A stretch of 43,061 bases of DNA from an uncultured Alphaproteobacteria bacterium (GCA_944391405.1 CALXTN010000012.1:1-43061); one strand, 5' to 3'. Shown: positions 1-9,245, counted from the first letter of the stretch. The notes: generated from the letters alone by a model not told the origin. Numbers and translations are program-made.

Positions 1-45
1 GTGGGTGAAGCGGTTCGTGATACATTTGATAAGAGGAAACTATGA
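1..45 (+). CDS. C-terminal tail of an ABC transporter permease (YejE-like), partial
   Basis: Only the last 14 codons are present; the gene enters from the left edge. The visible residues contain GEAVRDTFDKRK followed by TGA. This resembles the usual C-terminus of YejE/DppC-type peptide permeases, which end in a GEAVRDAFDPR-like stretch. The stop codon overlaps the ATG of the following ATPase gene in an ATGA arrangement, which fits translational coupling inside a yejABEF-type operon. The permease assignment rests on this short tail plus the neighbour, so it is an inference. Confidence 0.65.
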   Translation: MGEAVRDTFDKRKL

Positions 46-1634
46 GTGAACCAATTTTGAATGTTAAGAGCTTAAATGTTCGATTTATTGGTGAAAATGG
101 AACTTTGTTTTCGGCTGTATATAATAGCTCTTTTTCGGTGGAAGAGGGCGAAATTTTGGCTATTGTTGGTGAGTCAGGATCTGGTAAGTCTGTTACAGCT
201 TTGTCTATCTTAGGGCTGATAAATCCTCGTAAAGTTTTGTATAAAAGTACCAATTCTATTTTGTTTGAAAATCGTGAGTTGACAGCTTTGTCTGAACAAG
301 AATGGCAAGATATTCGCGGTAATCGAATTAGTATGATTTTTCAGGAACCGATGAGCTCGCTTAATCCTCTTGTAAAAGTTGGACAACAGGTGGCGGAAAT
401 TATTAAAGTTCACAAACAAGTTTCAGATAAAAAGGCTTGGGCTAGGGCCCGATATCTACTGCGATTGGTCGGGATTGAAAACGCTGATGAACGCATGAAT
501 GCTTTTCCGTTTGAACTGTCTGGCGGACAACGACAACGCATTATGATTGCTATGGCGGTTGCTAATCATCCCAAAATACTTATCGCAGATGAGCCGACAA
601 CAGCTCTTGATGTTACTGTGCAAAAGCAAATTTTGGAACTTATTCTTAAGCTTAAACAAAAATTTGGTATGGCGGTTATTTTTATTTCTCATGACTTAAA
701 TCTGGTGCGTAAAATTGCCAATCGTGTTTTGGTGATGAAGCAGGGGGTTATTGTTGAACAAGGGAGTGTCGGAAATATTTTTAATGCGCCAATACATCCG
801 TATACAAAAAGTTTGTTGGCGGCTTTTAAACATTCTTCTTTTAGACAAGATTTTGTTTCCAGAAAATTGATGGAAGCGCGTGATTTGTCTGTGGAGTTTC
901 CAATTAAAAAGAATTTTTTCGGGAAAACTGTTAAAAGTATTAAAGCTTTGGATAGAGTGTCTTTGGCCCTTTATGAAGGGAAAACTTTGGCGGTTGTCGG
1001 TGAATCTGGTTCAGGGAAAACAACCTTGGGAATGTGCTTGGCTAATTTGATTAAATATGAGGGTATGATTTTAACTTCTAAATCCGTTCATATAAAAAAT
1101 GAACTTGATTTTCGGAAAAATATTCAGGTTGTTTTTCAAGATCCTTATAACTCTCTTAATCCTCGTATGACTATTGGTGAAATTGTGTCGGAAGGGATTA
1201 AGGTGCATTTTCCAAAATTGAAGAAAAAAGAAATTTTAGAAAAGGTTAAAAAAGTTTTGGTTGATGTGGGGCTGAAAGATGATGATATCTTAGATAAATA
1301 TCCGCACGAATTTTCTGGAGGACAACGACAACGTATTGCTATTGCCAGATCGTTAGTGATTGAACCGAAAATTATTATTTTAGATGAACCAACTTCTGCG
1401 CTTGATGTAACTGTTCAGGCAGAGATTTTGACTCTGCTTAGAAAAATTCAAGAAACTACAGGAATTGCGTATTTGTTTATTTCTCATGATATGCGTGCGG
1501 TTAAATCTATTGCGCATGATGTTTTGGTTATGAAATCCGGTAAAATTGTTGAGAGGGGGAGTGTGCGTGATGTATTTGAGAAACCTCAATCTCAGTATGT
1601 GCGTGATTTAATTGATGCTGTTTTTATAATTTAG
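42..1634 (+). CDS. yejF: Peptide ABC transporter ATP-binding protein with two fused nucleotide-binding domains (YejF/DppDF type)
   Basis: This 530-residue cytoplasmic protein should power uptake of short peptides through a YejB/YejE permease pair. It holds two complete ABC ATPase domains in tandem. Domain 1 has Walker A GESGSGKS at 43-50, Q-loop near 101, signature LSGGQ at 159-163 and Walker B ILIADEP near 179-185. Domain 2 has Walker A GESGSGKT at 320-327, signature FSGGQ at 424-428 and Walker B IIILDEP near 444-450. A fused DppD-DppF layout of about 530 residues is typical of YejF. The start is supported by AGAGGAAA upstream and by the overlap with the permease stop. It could also serve an oligopeptide or microcin-C-like substrate; the sequence does not settle which. 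Its 3' end overlaps the convergent gene by 11 bases. Confidence 0.9.
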   Translation: MSEPILNVKSLNVRFIGENGTLFSAVYNSSFSVEEGEILAIVGESGSGKSVTALSILGLINPRKVLYKSTNSILFENRELTALSEQEWQDIRGNRISMIFQEPMSSLNPLVKVGQQVAEIIKVHKQVSDKKAWARARYLLRLVGIENADERMNAFPFELSGGQRQRIMIAMAVANHPKILIADEPTTALDVTVQKQILELILKLKQKFGMAVIFISHDLNLVRKIANRVLVMKQGVIVEQGSVGNIFNAPIHPYTKSLLAAFKHSSFRQDFVSRKLMEARDLSVEFPIKKNFFGKTVKSIKALDRVSLALYEGKTLAVVGESGSGKTTLGMCLANLIKYEGMILTSKSVHIKNELDFRKNIQVVFQDPYNSLNPRMTIGEIVSEGIKVHFPKLKKKEILEKVKKVLVDVGLKDDDILDKYPHEFSGGQRQRIAIARSLVIEPKIIILDEPTSALDVTVQAEILTLLRKIQETTGIAYLFISHDMRAVKSIAHDVLVMKSGKIVERGSVRDVFEKPQSQYVRDLIDAVFII

Positions 1635-4104
1635 TATATGAATCTATTATATTTATGTCTTTTATACTGTCGTCTTGCCAATGAGCTGCGATATTGCGAA
1701 GGTACTTTAAATCATTAGGCGTTATGGTGGAACTCATTTGCGCGATATATTTGATTTGTTTAGATATATCAATATTTTCTGTAAATAATTTTACGAGTTC
1801 TGTAGGTGAAATTTTTAATATTTGTGAAACTTCATTTGGATGATTTGAGGGAAGTTCTTGTTCTAAAAAATTTAATGCTTTTTTGCGAATTGTTGCATCT
1901 TTTAAAGCTGATATGAAGATATCTTTAGGCGTATTTGTGTTTATATTGGGGTAGTCATGTTTTAGTTTTTTATACATTAGTGGATAAGAGGTTTGTATGT
2001 CTTTGCTTATTGTAAAAAGTTTTGTGAGTTGTTCTGCTTGGCTTAAATTGGTATAAATTAGTTGTGATTTAATTTTAAATTCAGGGGGTAATAAAGTTGA
2101 TTTTATGGATAAAATTATTTCAATAGTTGCCAGTAATTGCTCATCTATCGTGAAGCTGTTATTAATAATTATGCTATTGTTGTTGCGGTTATAGAGGGCT
2201 GCAATTGGTATTTGTTTTGAAGTTAAACCTCGTGTTTCTACAAAAATTATGTTCTTATGCTGAATATATGCAAATAGTTCATTAAATGATAATGATTGTT
2301 GAGCTATGTCTTGTAAATTAGATGTGTAGTGTATGTGGCGCAGAGGAAGATTTTGGTAGGTGTATGTTTTGGTTTTTATGCGCGCAGTACTGAAATGTTT
2401 ATTTCCTGGGATAATCTTGGCATCTCCTATTTTTAAACCGTGTTTATCCTTTTTGTTGGTTATTCGTTGTATTTGACGATTTATATATTCTATGCTGTTG
2501 TCGTTTAGGTTTTGTGTTTGATTGATTGTATTATTAAGATGTGTGTAGATATCATCTGTTAACGTTAGTATCTGTTGAGGAATTTTGTTTAGGTCTAAAT
2601 AAAAATATTCAAAGATCTTTAAATTATTTGTTTTTACTATATCTTCGGGGGGGATTGTATCTGTGATAGAATTTGTTTTATTCTGTTCTTTGTTTAGGAT
2701 ATTTAAGCATAATGTTCTTTTGTAATATTCTCCAAAGTCTTTATTCCAAGCTAGAGCAGCGGCATTTAATGCTTTTAATATGTCATTTGTGGTATTTAAG
2801 GTTAAACTATATGCGCGTTGCATATAAGGTGTTTTGCTTAATAATGTATGGTATATGTCTGGATATATTTCTTTTATGTCATGGCTAAAGGCGCATGTGC
2901 AGGCTAATGCATCACATTCTTTTAGACATTTTTGTAAAAGAATGTTGCTTACATTTGAGGTATTTTCAAAATTTTTATCTGAAGTTTGAAGAGCGTGTTT
3001 TGATTCATATATTATTCTGGCCATTAGCAAATTTGATTTGTAGGGGCTGTCTGATAGGTCTGGCAGTGTGATTGTGTTATTGATGTAGGTACTTTGCGTG
3101 TGCTGAATGTTATTTTGGGGTACAATAATATATTTGGTTTCTTTTATTAGGCTTTGGTGAATTATATAGCGACCTATTTCTGAATATTCACATATTGTGT
3201 TTAGTAATTGGATGAGATATTGTTTTTGCTCGGCTGTCCCAGTTATTTGATTATTTTGTATGGCTTTATTGACGACTTCATCGTGGTAGTCGGTTGTTAG
3301 AATTTGTTTATTATAATAGGTTATAAATTTCTCTCGTTTAAGAGCTAGTGTGGCTTGTGTTTGGTTAATGGTTTGACTTAAATGTTCATTTTCACTGCTT
3401 AAAAACTCTATTTCTTTATTAATACGTTCGTATTCTTTTTGTAGATTGTTTGTATCGTATTTTTCCATAATTTCTTTTTTTATTGTTTTTATGGAACGAG
3501 TTATATCAAAACGAGCTTCAAATTCTTTATATTCACTGTTTGTTTGGAGGAATTCATCGTAAAATTTTTGAATGTGTTGGCTGTATAAAATCCTTTTTAT
3601 TTTTTCTTTAAGATTTTGTTTTTGTGGGTTCATTCCTGGGGCATAATTTGTGTGTGGATCAGAATGGTGTGTTTGTGGTGGTGTTATTACTTCTTTGTAT
3701 TCTTCATGGCGATTTTCTAAAATAAATTTGTTTAGGAAGTTTTCGCCTTCTTTATAATAGCAACGAGGTAAATAGCTTAATAAATGTGTTCGAAAGGCAC
3801 ATACACGGTCTAGCCATGCAAATTCTTGTTTAATTTGAAATTGTTTATTGGAAATTGTGCCTTCTACAGATTTTAAGCGCTGTATGTCTTTTTCAAGTTT
3901 TTGAGTGTTTTCCGCTTGTTTTATGCGGAGTTGTGTGATTTTTTGAGGTTCTTCAATTTGTTTTAAAAATTCAGTTAAGGCCTGATTTTTATCAAAATGG
4001 TGTAAAGGTTTGAGATTTTTGCGAATATAGTCCAAATCTTCAAAGGTGATGGTATCAGATTTGGTGTATGGGGTATTGATGCTGTTGTTTTGCTCGTTAA
4101 TCAT
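1624..4104 (-). CDS. Large unknown protein with two degenerate metallopeptidase-like modules and a coiled coil
   Basis: I do not recognise this 826-residue protein. It has no signal peptide or membrane segment and is rich in N, I, T and K. Residues about 205-260 look like a coiled coil. Residues about 300-460 contain YESKH (366-370) and a later KECDALA (395-401). These line up with the HESIH and RKCDTFA motifs of the protein at 34695-35795, but the first metal-binding His is Tyr. Residues about 620-760 look like a second, more decayed copy (ending YPLMYKKLK, then a DIFISALKDA helix matching DILKALNAAA in the first copy). The C-terminal stretch IAQMSSTITPNDLKYLR also resembles the 34695 protein. 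No Shine-Dalgarno is visible before the ATG. I infer a catalytically dead member of the same family; its role is unknown. Confidence 0.75.
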   Translation of the reverse strand: MINEQNNSINTPYTKSDTITFEDLDYIRKNLKPLHHFDKNQALTEFLKQIEEPQKITQLRIKQAENTQKLEKDIQRLKSVEGTISNKQFQIKQEFAWLDRVCAFRTHLLSYLPRCYYKEGENFLNKFILENRHEEYKEVITPPQTHHSDPHTNYAPGMNPQKQNLKEKIKRILYSQHIQKFYDEFLQTNSEYKEFEARFDITRSIKTIKKEIMEKYDTNNLQKEYERINKEIEFLSSENEHLSQTINQTQATLALKREKFITYYNKQILTTDYHDEVVNKAIQNNQITGTAEQKQYLIQLLNTICEYSEIGRYIIHQSLIKETKYIIVPQNNIQHTQSTYINNTITLPDLSDSPYKSNLLMARIIYESKHALQTSDKNFENTSNVSNILLQKCLKECDALACTCAFSHDIKEIYPDIYHTLLSKTPYMQRAYSLTLNTTNDILKALNAAALAWNKDFGEYYKRTLCLNILNKEQNKTNSITDTIPPEDIVKTNNLKIFEYFYLDLNKIPQQILTLTDDIYTHLNNTINQTQNLNDNSIEYINRQIQRITNKKDKHGLKIGDAKIIPGNKHFSTARIKTKTYTYQNLPLRHIHYTSNLQDIAQQSLSFNELFAYIQHKNIIFVETRGLTSKQIPIAALYNRNNNSIIINNSFTIDEQLLATIEIILSIKSTLLPPEFKIKSQLIYTNLSQAEQLTKLFTISKDIQTSYPLMYKKLKHDYPNINTNTPKDIFISALKDATIRKKALNFLEQELPSNHPNEVSQILKISPTELVKLFTENIDISKQIKYIAQMSSTITPNDLKYLRNIAAHWQDDSIKDINIIDSYTKL

Positions 4105-4177
4105 GGTTTTGCAGTTAAGTATTTGCTTAGATTTCGTTTATTTTAAAATAAATTATTTAAAATTTTGTTATTAAAAA

Positions 4178-4207
4178 TTGACTTGAATGGGATGTTGTAT
4201 TTATAGT
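4178..4207 (+). promoter_or_regulatory. Predicted sigma-70 promoter for the LpxA-like gene
   Basis: TTGACT at 4178-4183 and TATAGT at 4202-4207 are separated by 18 bases, each one mismatch from consensus. The expected transcription start lies about 20 bases before the ATG at 4234. Confidence 0.55.
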
Positions 4208-4233
4208 GATATTGTCGCTATGGGGGATGTGTA

Positions 4234-5040
4234 ATGAGTGAATTTATAGAAAAAAATGCAGAAATTGCTCAGGATGTTGTAATCGGACCTTGTTCTATTG
4301 TTAAAGCCGGAGCTAAAATAGGAAAAGGTTCTGTTATTGGGGCTTTTTGTTTTATTGATTCAAATGTTTGTATCGGGGAAAATAATTATATCGGAAATTC
4401 TGTTCATCTTTTAGGAAAGGTACAGATAGGGAGAGGTAATCATATTCAAGATAATACAGTAATCGGATTACCCAGCAAACATATCGGATATCATTTTTAT
4501 CAAGGACGTGTGATTATCGGAAATGGTAATTTTATAGGTAACGGATGTACGATTGATTGCGGAAATAATCACCTTTCTGATAAGCATCCTGAGTTGTTAT
4601 CTTATTTGTCGGTCGATTTGAAATCTGGTGAAAATTTTGAAGATGCGACTATTGTCGGAGATAGGTGTTATATCTTAAATAATGTTACAATTCATCATAA
4701 TTGTCGTGTTGGGTTGGGTAATTTAAAAGATTGTGACGGAGATTATGATACTGTTATTTGTACAGGATGTTGCTTAAATGGTTTTGTGCAGGTGCGTAAA
4801 GGTTCTGAATTAAGTAGTGGTACTTATCTTAGAGAATTTTCCTCTTTGGGCGAAGGGTGCTTTACGGCGATGTCTTCTCATATTGTTAAAGATTTATTGC
4901 CGTTTAGTTCTGTTTTGAAAAATAAAAATATTGGTTTGGCGGATAAGTTAATTCAAAAATTCCATTGTTCTGAAAATGATGTTTTGCAATTAAGGGAGAT
5001 TTTCGGTTCTAAAAGAAGTGGGCGTTTGAAACTTTATTGA
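4234..5040 (+). CDS. LpxA-like hexapeptide-repeat acyltransferase
   Basis: This 268-residue protein is built of left-handed parallel beta-helix hexapeptide repeats, for example the I-G-x-G/N-x-x-I turns through residues 17-110. The overall plan matches LpxA, the UDP-GlcNAc O-acyltransferase that starts lipid A synthesis: repeat domain, a His in the later coils, and a short helical C-terminal tail. TIHHNC at 152-157 aligns with the region of the LpxA catalytic His. It departs from LpxA by an extra loop of roughly 25 residues at about 110-138, several extra Cys residues, and a short C-terminal domain. It is not next to lpxD, fabZ or lpxB. It may therefore be a divergent LpxA or a paralogue acylating another sugar nucleotide. 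The ATG follows a purine-rich GGGGGATG segment and a good promoter. Confidence 0.75.
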   Translation: MSEFIEKNAEIAQDVVIGPCSIVKAGAKIGKGSVIGAFCFIDSNVCIGENNYIGNSVHLLGKVQIGRGNHIQDNTVIGLPSKHIGYHFYQGRVIIGNGNFIGNGCTIDCGNNHLSDKHPELLSYLSVDLKSGENFEDATIVGDRCYILNNVTIHHNCRVGLGNLKDCDGDYDTVICTGCCLNGFVQVRKGSELSSGTYLREFSSLGEGCFTAMSSHIVKDLLPFSSVLKNKNIGLADKLIQKFHCSENDVLQLREIFGSKRSGRLKLY

Positions 5041-5081
5041 TATATCTTAAATCGAATTTTTTGATTTTTTTGTAAAATATA

Positions 5082-5110
5082 TTGCAAAATATTTTATCGC
5101 GTTTTATAAG
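5082..5110 (+). promoter_or_regulatory. Predicted promoter for tRNA-Arg
   Basis: TTGCAA at 5082-5087 and TATAAG at 5105-5110 have a 17-base spacer. The predicted start is about 5 bases before the mature tRNA end, so the primary transcript would have a very short 5' leader. Confidence 0.65.
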
Positions 5111-5121
5111 ATTGTTGTTGT

Positions 5122-5198
5122 GTCGGCGTAGCTCATCAGGATAGAGCAACAGTTTCCTAAACTGTGGGTAGTGGGTTCGAGTCCCGCCGCTGACACCA
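5122..5198 (+). tRNA. tRNA-Arg(CCT)
   Basis: A complete 77-base cloverleaf can be drawn. The acceptor GTCGGCG pairs with CGCTGAC (one G-T pair). The anticodon stem ACAGT/ACTGT encloses the loop TTCCTAA, giving anticodon CCT, which reads AGG arginine codons. The T arm is GTGGG-TTCGAGT-CCCGC. Discriminator A and CCA (5196-5198) are encoded. The gene stands alone between its own promoter and a hairpin terminator. Confidence 0.95.
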
Positions 5199-5207
5199 TT
5201 TTTATAT

Positions 5208-5236
5208 AAAAACAGCGCTGTTTATCAGCGCTGTTT
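5208..5236. terminator. Bidirectional intrinsic terminator between tRNA-Arg and malQ
   Basis: AAACAGCGCTG (5210-5220) and CAGCGCTGTTT (5226-5236) form a perfect 11-bp stem with a 5-base loop. On the minus strand it is followed by a T run, so it can end malQ transcription; on the plus strand it can end the tRNA transcript. Confidence 0.8.
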
Positions 5237-5254
5237 GGGTTTATAGGGAATAAA

Positions 5255-7465
5255 TTATTTGCGTTCCGTCTGTATAAGGTCAAACATTGCTTTGAAACGA
5301 TTGTCTTTATCCATATCGTCTACGTCAATTGTTAATTTTATTCTCCAGTTTGGATATTCTGCTATTGTCCCGGGGACATTTTCCATGGCTATTTGTCCAT
5401 AAATGTCTTCAATACGTTGTAAGAAAATAGCACTATTGGAACGAGCTACATATTTATTGACGGCATATTCTAATTTCTCTGGAACACTCTTGCCATCTAA
5501 TTTTGCTTCTGCATCTTGTTTGCATGCTTCTGATGGGAATGTTTGTTGCTCGTTAAAGGCCTTAATTAACAATGCACGTTCTTTGGCGCGGATGTCCAAG
5601 TTATTTTGATATTGCTCCTCATTAACATATAGATGACATGCTTTGAAAGTGTTAATATCTTCATCAAGCCAATATCCGTAAGCTGTTGCTTGGTCGTGGG
5701 TGCTGGCTTGGGCTAATGATAAATATTGATATTTTTCTGGAGCTAAAAATGTGCCATCTTTATCTTTTTGGCGGAAAAATACCTTGTTAGAGATGAGGCC
5801 GTGTTCATACATATATTCTCTAAAGCCGGCTGGCACTGTACCCAAATCTTCGCCGATGACCATGCATTTTGCACGGTGACTTTCTATGGATAAAATGGCT
5901 ACCATTTCACGCATGTTGTAATATACGTACGCACCTTGTACAACCGGATTATTTTCAACAAAGTATACCCAGAATAAACGCATTAAACCCATGGCGTGGT
6001 CTATACGCAAGGCTTTGGCGTGTTGCATATTTTCTCTGATTAAAGAGATGAACGGTGCGTAGTGAGCTTGGCGTAATTTTTGTGGGTGATATGGTGCAAA
6101 ACCCCAGCTTTGGCCTCTTGGGCGCATTGGGTCTGCGGGGGCTCCAATACCCATGTTTTCTGCGAATAATTCTCTGTTTTCCCAGACTTCAACGCCACTT
6201 GCGGCGGCACCAATTGGAGAGTCAAGGTATAAGCCGATTTTCATATTTAATTCTTTACATAAATCTGCTGCTTCGGCTAATTGTTGGTCGGCAAGCCAAT
6301 GGCAATATGCGTAAAATTGAATTAAATCTCGATTGATTTGTTTAAAGTCTTTGGTATGGAACGAATTGATTTTATCATAATTGTTCGGCCAAAAGCGCCA
6401 ATCATTGTGCATGCCGTTTTCGTTGTGTTTTTCTAAAATTGCCTCGAATAGACATGTATTTGCCAAAGGTTTGCCTTTCGAGGTTACAAATTTTTGGAAA
6501 GCGACACCTCTTGCAGTTAAGCCTTTCATGGGATTTAAATGTTCTTGTTTGAAGAAGGTGTACATTGTTTTGAGCAATTTGATTTTTAATCTGTATACGC
6601 CGAGATAATCAACTTTATCTAAACTGCGTAGATGCTCAATCTGTTTTTTGATTTCTGGAGTGGAAATTAAAGCTTGCACTTCGGCGGAATTTTCATATTC
6701 AGGAACAGCTTTTAGGTCAATGTAGCCGTAGTTTAAAAAGGCTCTGGTTAAAATGCGATAAGGGGAAACATCGTCTCTGCTTTCCGGAAATGAGGCTCCT
6801 AGAGGGTTAACTCCAATAACATCTCCTCCGTTTTTGGCGACCAATTTGATGATGTTTTTTAAATCTGTGAAGTCGCCGATACCCATGTTGTTTTTGGAGC
6901 GTAAAGCGTAGAGTTGGATGGCTAACCCGTATACACGGAAAGTTTCTTCTGCTATACCTTCTTCCAGGTAACATTTAGGCAGCGCCATAATTATCAATGT
7001 TTCAAAAGTTTTGTTGTTTATGCTGGCCCTTAATTTGTAATAACCTGGGGTAAGGGTTGTGAAAAATTGTGCTTTGATGATTACGAAATTGGTGCCATCA
7101 ATGTTTTTGCTTTCTTCTATTGGGAGTGATGAAAGAGATATTTCTCCGTGCGTTTTTTCTCCTTGTTCATTTTCAAGTTCAAATGAAACGGAACTGTTCT
7201 TATCGGTTTCAGGAATGTATAGTTTGATACTTGTGTCGGTTTCATCTGTAAAGAAAGAATTGACATAATCAAATCCCTCTTTCCAAACTCTTTCGTCGAG
7301 TTTTTTTATGTTAGAGTCAAGTTCCGACTCCGAATCCGTCTTATAGCCCATGTCTTTTAAAAAACAGCGACGAACGTCATCTGTCGTATAATGCGTTTGA
7401 CCGGTTTTGTCTATATATTCTGATGATATGCCAGAAATTTTGGCTAATTCTTCTAATTTTGACAT
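5255..7465 (-). CDS. malQ: 4-alpha-glucanotransferase (amylomaltase)
   Basis: MalQ transfers maltosyl or longer alpha-1,4-glucan units between maltodextrins and releases glucose; it is a cytoplasmic GH77 enzyme. The 736-residue product has the long N-terminal extension of the E. coli-type enzyme and all three acidic catalytic residues in context: the nucleophile Asp489 in LRIDHAMG, the acid/base Glu539 in IGEDLGTVP, and Asp591 in STHDQAT (more often THDLPT). I start at 7465 because GGAG sits 5 bases upstream of that ATG; an ATG at 7486 and a TTG at 7495 lie in frame upstream but lack a good ribosome site. It is divergent from a maltokinase gene, and together they point to maltodextrin or glycogen metabolism. 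Confidence 0.93.
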   Translation of the reverse strand: MSKLEELAKISGISSEYIDKTGQTHYTTDDVRRCFLKDMGYKTDSESELDSNIKKLDERVWKEGFDYVNSFFTDETDTSIKLYIPETDKNSSVSFELENEQGEKTHGEISLSSLPIEESKNIDGTNFVIIKAQFFTTLTPGYYKLRASINNKTFETLIIMALPKCYLEEGIAEETFRVYGLAIQLYALRSKNNMGIGDFTDLKNIIKLVAKNGGDVIGVNPLGASFPESRDDVSPYRILTRAFLNYGYIDLKAVPEYENSAEVQALISTPEIKKQIEHLRSLDKVDYLGVYRLKIKLLKTMYTFFKQEHLNPMKGLTARGVAFQKFVTSKGKPLANTCLFEAILEKHNENGMHNDWRFWPNNYDKINSFHTKDFKQINRDLIQFYAYCHWLADQQLAEAADLCKELNMKIGLYLDSPIGAAASGVEVWENRELFAENMGIGAPADPMRPRGQSWGFAPYHPQKLRQAHYAPFISLIRENMQHAKALRIDHAMGLMRLFWVYFVENNPVVQGAYVYYNMREMVAILSIESHRAKCMVIGEDLGTVPAGFREYMYEHGLISNKVFFRQKDKDGTFLAPEKYQYLSLAQASTHDQATAYGYWLDEDINTFKACHLYVNEEQYQNNLDIRAKERALLIKAFNEQQTFPSEACKQDAEAKLDGKSVPEKLEYAVNKYVARSNSAIFLQRIEDIYGQIAMENVPGTIAEYPNWRIKLTIDVDDMDKDNRFKAMFDLIQTERK

Positions 7466-7581
7466 AATTGCTCCTAAACCCTTCATTTTTATCAACAGTT
7501 TTTGTTTTTTTCCTAAATTTATATTGAAATCTACTCTATTCGCTCCAATTTAGATTCATTATAATAGATAGGAGATTTTTT

Positions 7582-9189
7582 ATGAAAGGAAATAATGAAC
7601 TTATTAACTACATTCATGCACAAAGGTGGTGTGGTTTCAAACAAGAAATAGCCGACGGAAAAGTGACGGATGTTGATTTAGATGCTATTCCGTTTGATAA
7701 CGGAAATAAGTTCTTTACTTTGGGGACTGCAAAATTTTCTGATGGTACAAAAAAGAAGTTCTTTATGCCATTGGCTAAAGGTCATATGGATGGTATTGAA
7801 AGCGTTACAATTGATGGTCAAGAATATTTTGACGCTATGAAAGCTCCAGATTATTGGAAGTCTTTGATGAACTTTTTTAAAGAAAATCATAACTCTGTTA
7901 AATTTCAAGATGGATCTGTTGTTAAATATCATAGCATCGGTGGAAAAGAGGTTGTTCAAGATAATTTAGATGCTTCATCAAAACCATTGAATGTGGAACA
8001 AAGTAATACGACTATTCGTGTTGGCGATGATATTGCTTTTAAACAAGATCGTATGATCGAAAGTGATTATGGTGTTAGTGTTGAAGTGGAAATGAATGCT
8101 AAGTTGATGGAAACCGGGTGTTCGGCTATGCCAAAAACTTATGGCGCATTTATTATGAAAGAGCCTAGTGGGGAAATCGCTACATTAGGTGTTGTTCAGG
8201 AGTTTGTTCCTAATCAAGGAGATTTGTGGTCTTATGCCAGTAAGTATTTAGTAAATGCTTTGCGTGATGCTCAGGCTAAAGGACAAGATAAAATTAATGT
8301 TTTTGAGCATAAAGAATTTCTTAAAATGATGCATGATTTAGGACGTAAAACAACAGAAATGTCTGAATGTTTGGCACGCCCAAATGGTAATCCTGATTTT
8401 GAACCAGTTCCGGTAGATGAGGCCTATCTCTATAAATATGAGAAAAATTTAGCAGTCTTATTGTATCAGACAGAGAAGACTATTGAGCAGAATCTTCAAA
8501 GTCTGGATGGTGATACTAAAAAGCAAGCCGAAAATTTGTTACAAAATTGGGATAATTTAACTCATAATTTTGTTCAATATCAGGTTAAGAAAATAAATAA
8601 TGGTGAAGTTCAAAATAATATTGTTCGTGTTCATGGTGATTTTCATCTAGGACAAGTTTTGGTTACTAAAGATAATGATTTGAAGTTTTTGGATTTTGCC
8701 GGTGAACCGGGATTGTCTGTTAAAGAAAGAAAATCTAAATATCCTGAAACACGTGATTTTGCTGGAATGTATCGTTCTATCAGTGGATATTTAGGGCCGG
8801 TTGTTGCTGAGACTTTTGCGGCTACAGGTGAAATTGTTAAACGTGCGAATGGTTCTGAGAAGAAAATTACAAATCCAGAACAAGAAGCTTGGGCTAATCA
8901 AGCTGTTATTCCAATAATTGAAGCGGCAACACAAGCTTTTTTGGATGGGCGCAGTGAACAGGAGCCAATGTTGGCTTTGGAAATTTTGCGTAAAAATTTG
9001 TATGAAGTTCAATATGAGGTTGGCAATCGTCCGGATATGGCACATATTCCAGTTAAAGGTTTGGTTAATCTTCTGAACCAAGATCTTGAGATGGAAAATG
9101 TTCATGACAATGTTATTGCTCAGAAACAAATCAATGTTGCCGATTTAGTGCGCGCCGTTTGGTTGCATAAAAACGGTCGCGATATGTAA
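7582..9189 (+). CDS. mak: Maltokinase-like protein (GlgE-pathway Mak/Pep2 family)
   Basis: The family phosphorylates maltose with ATP to maltose 1-phosphate, the donor used by GlgE. The 535-residue sequence has the family's N-terminal cap with an RW-x-G-x-K start (RWCGFK). It also has the APH-like kinase catalytic loop HGDFHLGQVL (H351-G-D353), and the metal-binding LDFAGEP (Asp371) followed by ERKSKYPETRDFAGMYRS, which closely follows the maltokinase pattern of FEGEP and RDVAGMLRS. It is longer than typical maltokinases of about 450 residues. AGGAG lies 7 bases before the ATG. The gene is divergent from malQ; no glgE or treS is in the window, so the fate of any maltose 1-phosphate cannot be read here. 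Another sugar substrate within the same kinase fold remains possible. Confidence 0.8.
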   Translation: MKGNNELINYIHAQRWCGFKQEIADGKVTDVDLDAIPFDNGNKFFTLGTAKFSDGTKKKFFMPLAKGHMDGIESVTIDGQEYFDAMKAPDYWKSLMNFFKENHNSVKFQDGSVVKYHSIGGKEVVQDNLDASSKPLNVEQSNTTIRVGDDIAFKQDRMIESDYGVSVEVEMNAKLMETGCSAMPKTYGAFIMKEPSGEIATLGVVQEFVPNQGDLWSYASKYLVNALRDAQAKGQDKINVFEHKEFLKMMHDLGRKTTEMSECLARPNGNPDFEPVPVDEAYLYKYEKNLAVLLYQTEKTIEQNLQSLDGDTKKQAENLLQNWDNLTHNFVQYQVKKINNGEVQNNIVRVHGDFHLGQVLVTKDNDLKFLDFAGEPGLSVKERKSKYPETRDFAGMYRSISGYLGPVVAETFAATGEIVKRANGSEKKITNPEQEAWANQAVIPIIEAATQAFLDGRSEQEPMLALEILRKNLYEVQYEVGNRPDMAHIPVKGLVNLLNQDLEMENVHDNVIAQKQINVADLVRAVWLHKNGRDM

Positions 9190-9216
9190 TTTATTGCTAT
9201 ATATCATTTTAATTGT

Positions 9217-9245
9217 GAGCCATACTTTTGTGTGGCTCTTTTTTG
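9217..9245 (+). terminator. Intrinsic terminator after the maltokinase gene
   Basis: GAGCCATAC (9217-9225) pairs with GTGTGGCTC (9230-9238) through one G-T pair and is followed by a T run. Confidence 0.8.

Noticed and set aside
7560..7565. A perfect TATAAT just upstream of the maltokinase gene
   Set aside because: It would place the transcription start on the ribosome-binding site, and no -35 box is found at the right spacing.
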